A DNA stretch of 5,956 bases from Anaerolineae bacterium. GTDB taxonomy: Bacteria; Chloroflexota; Anaerolineae; Anaerolineales; Villigracilaceae. The position numbers and the translations under genes were made by a program. The DNA is taken from assembly GCA_003141915.1 (NCBI GenBank), contig PLNY01000393.1, positions 3,072-9,027 on the forward strand, written 5' to 3'. The notes below the pieces were generated by a model that saw only the letters and a list, made by a program, of their open reading frames with translations, made no database searches and was not told where the DNA came from. Below are positions 4,808 through 5,956 of the stretch, one piece after another (position 1 is the stretch's first letter; every line of letters starts with the position of its first letter).

Positions 4808-5956
4808 TTACTTACTGCCTTTGTTTGAAGAGTCGCTGCCATTGCTTCCGGCTTGCGGTGCAATTACGATTTTCGTATATCGCGCTCCAACTGCTTTTGT
4901 CAATTCGCTGGCGGTCGTTGTCAGAATGGTCTGCATATCAGTGGAACGTCGGATTTTGCTTGTGATTTCATAGATCAAGCGGTTATGTTCAGCTTGACTT
5001 CGGACCTGCTCGACCAGTTTTGCGTTGGAGATGATTGCCGCAAGACTGCCGCCCAAAGTTCCAAGCATTTCTTCATCGTTTTCATTGTAGGCGGCAACCT
5101 GTTCGCTCTCCACATTGAGCACGCCTAGAATTTCGTTCCGATACATCAATGGAATAGCCAATTCAGAGTGTGTGTTGGGACTGGCTTGAATATAACGAGG
5201 ATCTTCCATTACATTGTCGACGCGCAAGAGACGGTGGTGTTCGGCAACCCAGCCCGTGATGCCGCTCCCGATCGGAACACGTATTTTGCCGACATCCTGT
5301 GAATATCCCACCGATGCTTTGATCTCCAGGAATTTATGCTCCGAGTCGAGCATCAGAATTGATACGCGGTCTCCGCCCAACGTTACCTGCAATCCGGATA
5401 CGGCGCTTTCCAGCGCTTCTTCAAGAGTTGTGCCTGACGCGGCCGTGCTTGTGATGTGATGGAGCAGGCGGTGTTGAGAAAGATGTTCCTGCGTTTCAGC
5501 AAACAGCTCGGAATTTACAACCGCAACTGCCAGTTGGTCGGCAAGGATTTGAAGTGTGCGCAGATTGTCTTCCGCAAAAACGAAAGCATGCGTGCTTTGG
5601 ACATCCAGAACGCCAACGATTCTATCGCCGACTTTTAATGGAATAGCGGCTTCTGCATGTGTCTCCGGCAAGAGCGGATTGGCATAGTATGTGGCGTCTT
5701 TGGCTGTATCATTGACGACCAATGGCTCACCGCGTCCAGCTACGTAACCGACAACGGATTTCGACCCGACTCCAAGCTTATGCCCGGCGCGTTTCATTTG
5801 CGAACCGGCTTCGCCCGTCGCTTCGCGAATCACCGCAAACTCGCCCGGAAGATCAATGAGGAAAATAGCCGCGTGATAGAAGTCGAATCGTTCGCGGATG
5901 AAATTGGCCGCTTTCTTTAACAAGTCATCCAAATTCAATGAGCCGCTGACGTCGCG
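4808..5956 (-). CDS. Tandem GAF-domain sensor protein, 5' end cut by window edge
   Basis: The frame is open to the right edge and gives 382 residues to a TAA stop; numbering here starts at the edge. The first codons (RDVSGS) continue into the helix that opens a GAF domain, so the true start lies outside the window. A TTG at 5938 falls inside this helix and is not a credible start. GAF1 covers about residues 8-148, with NPLLP near 93, LDVQST near 117 and a closing helix of the LADQLAVAV type. GAF2 covers about 178-310 and is canonical: GSGITGWVAE near 230, DPRYI near 252, SELAIPL near 264, GVLNVES near 278. A helical tail (323-366, RLIYEITSKIRRS) follows, then a Ser/Asn/Gly-rich end. No membrane helix, cysteine, kinase or DNA-binding domain is seen in this part. 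GAF domains bind small ligands or dimerise; the ligand cannot be read here. A domain may lie upstream of the edge. The stop directly abuts the next start. The GAF calls are firm; the function is open. Confidence 0.93.
   Translation of the reverse strand, partial: RDVSGSLNLDDLLKKAANFIRERFDFYHAAIFLIDLPGEFAVIREATGEAGSQMKRAGHKLGVGSKSVVGYVAGRGEPLVVNDTAKDATYYANPLLPETHAEAAIPLKVGDRIVGVLDVQSTHAFVFAEDNLRTLQILADQLAVAVVNSELFAETQEHLSQHRLLHHITSTAASGTTLEEALESAVSGLQVTLGGDRVSILMLDSEHKFLEIKASVGYSQDVGKIRVPIGSGITGWVAEHHRLLRVDNVMEDPRYIQASPNTHSELAIPLMYRNEILGVLNVESEQVAAYNENDEEMLGTLGGSLAAIISNAKLVEQVRSQAEHNRLIYEITSKIRRSTDMQTILTTTASELTKAVGARYTKIVIAPQAGSNGSDSSNKGSK
4818..4822 (-). promoter_or_regulatory. Ribosome binding site for the six-helix GAF protein
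   Basis: AAAGG lies within the last codons of the upstream gene, ten bases before the ATG at 4807. The spacing is slightly long. The stop TAA directly abuts the start, so re-initiation by terminating ribosomes is likely. Confidence 0.5.

Noticed and set aside
5936..5938. TTG at 5938 as the start of the tandem-GAF protein
   Set aside because: The frame is open upstream to the window edge and the codons before it continue the opening GAF helix; no good ribosome site precedes it in the visible bases.
4808..5956. Phytochrome-like or bilin-binding GAF domain
   Set aside because: There is no cysteine in this protein and no DXCF or PXSDIP-type motif; the GAF domains look like general ligand or dimerisation domains.

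Overview
All genes in this window run on the minus strand and read from the right edge to the left, with almost no space between them. In order of transcription they are: a soluble tandem-GAF protein cut by the right edge (5956-4808), a six-helix membrane GAF protein (4807-3215), a two-helix membrane GAF protein (3218-1839), a 33-residue single-helix microprotein (1842-1741), and a large membrane receptor cut by the left edge (1739-1). The junctions are a stop directly abutting a start, an ATGA overlap, a second ATGA overlap, and one base between stop and start. This is one tightly coupled operon segment. No promoter, terminator, RNA gene, mobile element or CRISPR array was found, and no stretch over 300 bases is non-coding. 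The receptor and the microprotein were found by translating the minus strand by hand. The receptor has no stop codon before the window edge, and the microprotein is very short.

The likely host is a bacterium of the phylum Chloroflexota, probably class Anaerolineae. This is inferred from protein style: stacked GAF domains with NPLLP and LDVQST signatures, a recurring short GAF-like module carrying two tryptophans, and a repeated EI(T/S)-type C-terminal tail. Base composition is moderate and even across the genes. No taxonomic marker is present.

The operon looks like a set of sensors. GAF domains bind small ligands or mediate dimerisation. The receptor adds a periplasmic-type double Cache domain and a HAMP relay. 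No histidine kinase, diguanylate cyclase, phosphatase or DNA-binding domain is visible. The first three proteins reach a natural C-terminus without any output domain (with the caveat that the first lacks its N-terminus here), so any catalytic output must lie beyond the edges: upstream in the first gene, downstream of HAMP in the receptor, or in neighbouring genes. The three membrane proteins share an RV.ERT..L coiled-coil linker between membrane and cytoplasmic part, and the three complete C-termini share a tail resembling the first part of a GAF domain. I infer that the products may assemble together, but the sequence does not prove it.
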